From Sciurus carolinensis (Eukaryota > Chordata > Mammalia > Rodentia > Sciuridae): a DNA stretch of 64,000 nt. The translations under genes and the position numbers were made by a program. The DNA is taken from assembly GCF_902686445.1 (NCBI RefSeq), contig NC_062218.1:11011015-11075014 (forward strand), written 5' to 3'. The notes below the pieces were generated by a model. The model saw nothing but the letters and a program-made list of their open reading frames with translations. It ran no database searches and was not told the origin of the DNA. Shown here piece after piece: positions 59,201-64,000 of the stretch (position 1 is the stretch's first letter; every line of letters begins with the position of its first letter).

Positions 59201-60358
59201 CTGGATAGAAATGATGTCGGTCTTCTCTGAAATGGAGAAAATAGAAACAGAGCACAATTGTTCCCAGGTAAATAAAATTGAATAACTAAAAACGTGAAAG
59301 CAACATTTACTACATAGACGAGATGGCCAGAAATGAGAAGTGTGATAATGAAAAGTAACAGAGGGAATGCTATTTTCATCTTTGCAATTGAAAAATTAGA
59401 AGGATTAATTCTAAACAGGCTATTTAAATCAAATCATCACAAGGACACTAAGTAAATACATCATGAGCTCACTGTTTATGGACTGGACCTTTCACTGTAG
59501 CTTGTTGCAATTTTCAGAACATACCTGTTTCTTCTGAGTTTTTGTCCTGGAAATTTGTGCAGTACATGAGAAAAAAATAACATTTTCTGGGAAATTAAAG
59601 ATGTCTCTGGAAAATATAGAAGGAAATTTTTCTAAAGTAAGTAGAAGATGAATTTTCTGGGATAAGAAACTTCATTTTGTTTTTCTTTGTATTCCCATGA
59701 TACTTCTAGAATTGTTAGGAAATAAAGATGAGGTTGTCTTGTCCTAGATTGCTACCAGTTTTAAAAAAATGAAGAAGAAGAAGAAAGAAAGAGAAAAGAA
59801 ATGAAAAATAACTGTGTGCAAGAATGCTTTGTAAATAAGAATCCTGACCAGAACTTCACAAGGGACACTAGAATGTCCCATAAATAGGACTGAGAGGGCT
59901 TTGAGGCAAGAAATCTGAAGTTGAGTCACATAAATAAGGATGAATAAGGATGCCATCAGTAAAGTAGTGACCACTGGAAAAAAATTGCTGACACCGCCCT
60001 CAGTCTTAAGTTATTTTATTTTATTTTTAAAGTTGATGGTAGTAATATGGTGCAAATTGCTGTATGTTTTGAGTATGACATTAATATAATGAATAGTGTA
60101 TATTCACTAATTCTGACTGTTCACTTTTATACTAAGAAAACCTATGATGAATCTGTTGCTTATGGAAGCAGCTAACATCTTTAGAGCAAAAACCAAGAAG
60201 TTTACTTGATATACGCCTTGTCATACTTACTCTGCTTGATATCAAGATTTTATCCCAGAAATAAAAATGACTTGTTTTATATTGCTTAGCCTCAGTTCCC
60301 ATATAGATAATTAATTCCCAGTCAACAAAGTAGTGTACAAACTTTTTTTCACCAAAAC
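59201..60358. other. Unassigned sequence
   Basis: No gene is recognised. The minus frame 59188-59379 begins like a signal peptide (MKIAFPLLLFIITLLISG) but continues hydrophobic without a mature domain. A (GAA)n-like run lies at about 59768-59795. Confidence 0.4.
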
Positions 60359-60366
60359 GTGTATAC

Positions 60367-60397
<31 letters not shown>

Positions 60398-60965
60398 CTG
60401 CATTTTGATTCATTGTACATAAATGTGGTACAACTTTTCGTTTCTATGGTTGTACACGATGTAGATTCACACCATTTGTGCAATCATACATGTATATAGG
60501 GTCATGATGTCTGTCTCAGTTCACCAACTTTCATACCCTCACCCCTCCTCCCCTCTCGTTTCCCTCCACATAATCCAAAGTTCCTCCATTCTTCTCTCAC
60601 CCCCAACCTACAACCGTCATTATATATCATCATGCACTTATCAGAGAAAACATTCAGCCTTTTGCTTTTTGGGATTGGCTTATTTCATTTAGCATGCTAT
60701 TCTCCAATTCCATCCATTTACCTGCAAATGCCATAATTTTATTCTTCTTTATGGCTGGATAATCTTTCATTGTGTATCTATACCACGGTTTCTTTATCCA
60801 TTCACCTGTTGAAGGGAATCTAGGTTGGTTCCACAATCTAGCTATTGTGAGTTGAGCTGCTATAAACATTGATGTGGCTGTGTTACTGTAGTATGCTGAT
60901 TTTAAGTCCTTTTGGTATAAACCAAGGAGTGGGATAACTGGGTCCAAAGGTGGTGTATATTTTTG
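60359..60965 (-). mobile_element. L1 3' end, 5'-truncated, comparatively young
   Basis: From left to right the plus strand shows the complement of the tail ((TTTA)n at 60367-60392), of the 3' UTR polypurine tract (60535-60570, C/T-rich), and of the ORF2 C-terminus. The minus frame 60654-60947 is open for 97 codons to the end (MDPVIPLLGLYQKDL, SMFIAAQLTIARLWNQP, EWIKKPWYRYTMKDYPAIKKNK). GTGTATACATTT (60359-60370) and GTGTATATTTTT (60953-60964) may be the target-site duplication. Confidence 0.88.
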
Positions 60966-63600
60966 TGCTTTGTTCTGTAGTTACCATAAGGTAGGAAAAG
61001 GAAATGCATTACATGGATGTTTTAATAAGTACTGTTGGTTTCTGTGGTCTTGTGGTGTTAGGTCTTCCTGTGTTTCTTCTCACTATGATTTTTTTAAAAT
61101 CATTGACTACTGTATTTCAGAAAACTCCATACAGATTTCTCTCCATCTTCCTAAATGGACATGTCATCTCTGGGAGTTCCCAAAGAATAAAGTTAAGAGA
61201 CAAGCACACAGCCATAAAGCTCATTTCTCTTCCCCTCCCAGGTACCAATTACCCTCATGATTAATAGATTGACCAATGCCTCTTGATTTTCATTTAACTT
61301 AATGGGATATTAGATTATCATTTATTCATCACGTCATTCAACAAGTACGTAGTGCTTATTAGAGTTACCTGGTGTACCTTGATGAGCAAAACACGGTCCC
61401 GTCCTCAAGACTATTTGGGTCGTGATGCCTTTTCCTACTGGAAGAGGATTATAGAGGATTATTTCCACAACCATGCTGTGGATCTCAGGTCTGTATTTCT
61501 GGACACATCTGTCCAAACTCGAGACTGCAGCCAACCCTACAGCTTTCAGTTCATGACCTGACCAATAACCTCTGTCTACCTGCAATCTACAGGTATCTGA
61601 GCTTCAGAGACTCGTGTCCTGGGGCTGTGAACTTCCTTCACAAGTGTTTCTCCAGGGGCACAGCCTCTCTCCATACCCTCTTCACCTTCCTTGGCTTCAA
61701 TAATCTTAATCTATTACTTTGATGTCCTCATCCCTACTGACTTTTCGGTCCCATTATTTTCTTTTAGTTAGCATTGCCCTCTACCCAGGTGAGACAAAAC
61801 CAAGCGACATGAGAAGAATGACCCTCTGACCATAACATTCTGTGTCTTTGGCCCCAGGTATGGACCTTTACAGTGGAGAAGGCTCTGTAGCTAGCTCACA
61901 ATGGCATTTCTGTTTCCTCCTTCCTGCAGATCGTGAGATATTTCTCAAATATTCAGAGTGAGAAAATATTGAGAGTCCTGAAGGCACAACCCACAGAAGC
62001 ACAAGAGTCCCATCTCCCAGTGCAGGCCCCGGGAATTTCTTACACCCTTTGTTCTGCATTCCACCTTGAGAAGCTAATCAAATTTCTCAAGCTAGAGTTC
62101 CAGCCAGTTATAAATTCCTTGGCTTCTCTTCTAAGGAAGCAGATCTCACATGTCTTTCCAAATTTCTAAGTGGCAGATTTCCCTTACCTGAATTTTCCTG
62201 ATAGATACAAGATAATTTATGGAATTCTCAAGTTCGTCCAGTCTTTGTTGTATCAATAGGAATGAGGACTTGATAGCTCTTTCTTTACATGACAGAGTAC
62301 AAGTTGGATGTTCAAATATTAGCATTATTAATCTAACTTGTCAGTTTACATCATCCAGGCTTTAGAGATTTGAAACAATGAGCAAGACACAGGGGGGGGG
62401 GAATATATTTTAAGCACAGATACAGTATACAAAACTATGGCTCTAAAATATACTCCAAGGGTTGGATATAGGTGTGGGAATGAGGAATTGAGATCTTGTT
62501 TCCAGGATCAGTGGTATAGATGAGGAGAAATCAAGTCCAGATTTGAACTGAGAAAACCAGATGAATTGACAATTAGAAAGTGTGGTACAGGATGCAAAAT
62601 GAGAATCAAGAGTTGGATTTTCAATGTTCACAGATCTTTTCTCAGGAGTGTTTTTTGTAGCTTTTGACTGTGTGTGGAAAGTATCATGGGAGAGGGACGG
62701 CAGCTCACTTAAGGGATCCTCCATCACTAAGACTTGTGAACTTCATCACTAGAAGATGGTCAAGGGGTGGAGGACATTCAGTGCAAACTCAAGTACACTT
62801 GAGTGATTTACCATCTTCTCACTGAAGGTTGATTTCCCATCTTGTCAAAAGTGACTGGAGTCTTAGACATTGAAGCAAAGAAAGTTTTCATCCTTTACTT
62901 ATGATGAAGTTCTAAAGAGTTGTCATATGTAAATCTGTGCCATCTTATAAAACAAAGCTTAAAGTGCTGTCATGCTTAAAACTTGGAGGGGTGTTCTTGT
63001 CTGGGGCTTTTAGACAGCTTTTGAGAAATTAGTGTCACCTGGAAGCATTTTATTGACAATTTAATGATTGACTTCTTTTCAGATTATTCTGCTAAGGGCA
63101 GGAATTTGAAGGTGAAAGCAATGTCACTACTATTCAAAATGACTTGCTCACTCTAAAAAGCAAGTTATTTCAAGCCTTAGCCTCTTTGAAAATCTTGGGT
63201 AAAAATAATTTTGATTCCGAACAGGTTGATTTGGGGCCATGTGTTGCCAGAGAATGTCAGTTCTGTTACATAAAAACTGCAAGGCATGGTTAGGGTTTTA
63301 TAAGAAAGCAAGATCCCACTCATCTTGTTTAATTGTTATAGCATGAGGTGCTCACTACATTCTGCTTTTTATTTGTGATATATTAAGACCAAGTATATCC
63401 TCATGGTATCAGCAAGAGTCACACTGAGTTTATCATGGCAACTTGCAACAGCAATATAAAATCAAAATTTACCTAGAATAAACCTGGTAATTTTGCATTC
63501 ATATTCAAAACACAGTAACTTAAATTGATCCCCAGATTCATCTATAGTTTAGGAAATCAAACAATTAACTAAACTTTAATCTTTGAATAAATTCAAACCT
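60966..63600. other. Unassigned, mostly unique-looking sequence
   Basis: No gene recognised. Several short frames (60970-61260, 61334-61585, 61868-62169, 62443-62727) overlap on both strands and lack domains. A G9 run lies at about 62393-62401. Confidence 0.4.
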
Positions 63601-63860
63601 GTTTTTTTTTTTTTTTTTTCAAATTAAAACTCATGAGTTCCATTTTTTATGAGGCGTCACTAGACAGTATAGTCCATTCCCAGTGCTGGCTGCCAGAACA
63701 ATCAGGGGAAATACAAGCAATGATGTCCCTTGAATGAAAACAGAATCTGGAAATTTCAGGAGAGAGTTGAAACTTGGAGAGGAGGCTCACAAGAGGATGA
63801 GGGTCTGTTTCTATTTTTCCTTTCCTTTTTTTTTTTTTTTTTTTTTTTTTTTCTTCTCTG
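63601..63860. repeat. Two poly(T) tracts
   Basis: T runs at about 63602-63619 and 63828-63852. No SINE body follows either one, so they may be tails of elements too diverged to see or plain homopolymer expansion. Confidence 0.8.
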
Positions 63861-64000
63861 AGGCTTTGCCAAAGGATGGACTTCAGTTACAGAACAGGGC
63901 AGCATTATGCACTGCCGTTACCCTGGTAAAAACACACTGAACTTTTAATCACAGGAATTAGGGAAAGAAGCCACCATGAGCAGGTAAGAGCAGAGGGAAT
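63861..64000. other. Unassigned right edge
   Basis: Nothing recognised; the window ends here. Confidence 0.4.

Noticed and set aside
59188..59379. Signal-peptide-like minus frame MKIAFPLLLFIITLLISG
   Set aside because: Hydrophobic throughout, no mature domain, no splice context; AT-rich DNA yields such frames by chance.

Overview
The window is AT-rich, gene-poor mammalian nuclear DNA, and the SINE content points to a squirrel-family rodent (Sciuridae: ground squirrel, marmot or tree squirrel). Two SINE types recur. One is the short tRNA-Ala-derived ID element, usually on the minus strand, with long T runs and clean target-site duplications. The other is the composite B1-dID element, a B1-like 7SL part joined to an ID part, which is characteristic of squirrels and dormice. 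MaLR-type LTRs, rodent-type L1 3' ends with polypurine tracts, and old mammalian repeats (MIR, L2, MLT1, a MER2-like Tigger element, L1M relics) make up most of the rest. The species assignment is inferred from repeat families only.

Layout. 1-2.4 kb: unassigned, one MIR. 2.4-4.2 kb: a 5'-inverted (twin-primed) L1 with a nested ID SINE. 5-6.4 kb: LTR fragment, MER2-like transposon, ID. 7.3-8.2 kb: an MLT2-like LTR split by a CT-rich LTR. 9.7-11.9 kb: a decayed sense L1 cut by a B1-dID. 12-25 kb: low-complexity and unassigned sequence with scattered SINEs, LTRs and L1 tails. 25.9-28.3 kb: two L1 copies in opposite orientations. 28.7-30.2 kb: an MLT1 LTR and a MaLR LTR that carries a long imperfect palindrome. 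32.5-34.9 kb (minus): the only recognisable gene-derived object, an intronless KRAB zinc-finger retropseudogene. 35.5-41.4 kb: SINEs and LTRs, including an LTR-terminated retroposed RNA and a possible tail-only insertion. 42-45.5 kb: mostly unique sequence with a candidate regulatory element. 45.5-56.2 kb: microsatellites, SINEs, LTRs, a second twin-primed L1 and a candidate terminal exon on the minus strand. 56.2-64 kb: largely unassigned, with a young-looking L1 fragment at 60.4-61.0 kb.

No functional protein-coding gene can be supported. The longest meaningful reading frames belong to the KRAB-ZNF retrocopy, which has a 1-base deletion, in-frame stops and decayed C-terminal fingers, and to L1 ORF2 fragments. 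No structural RNA gene was seen apart from tRNA-derived SINEs. The activity visible here is retrotransposition: L1 machinery explains the L1s, the SINEs, the ZNF retrocopy and the LTR-terminated poly(A) insertion. No new multi-gene system was found. The most distinctive items are the KRAB-A-to-finger fusion retrocopy, the two twin-primed L1s, the fold-back palindrome inside an LTR, and the LTR-polyadenylated retroposed transcript.
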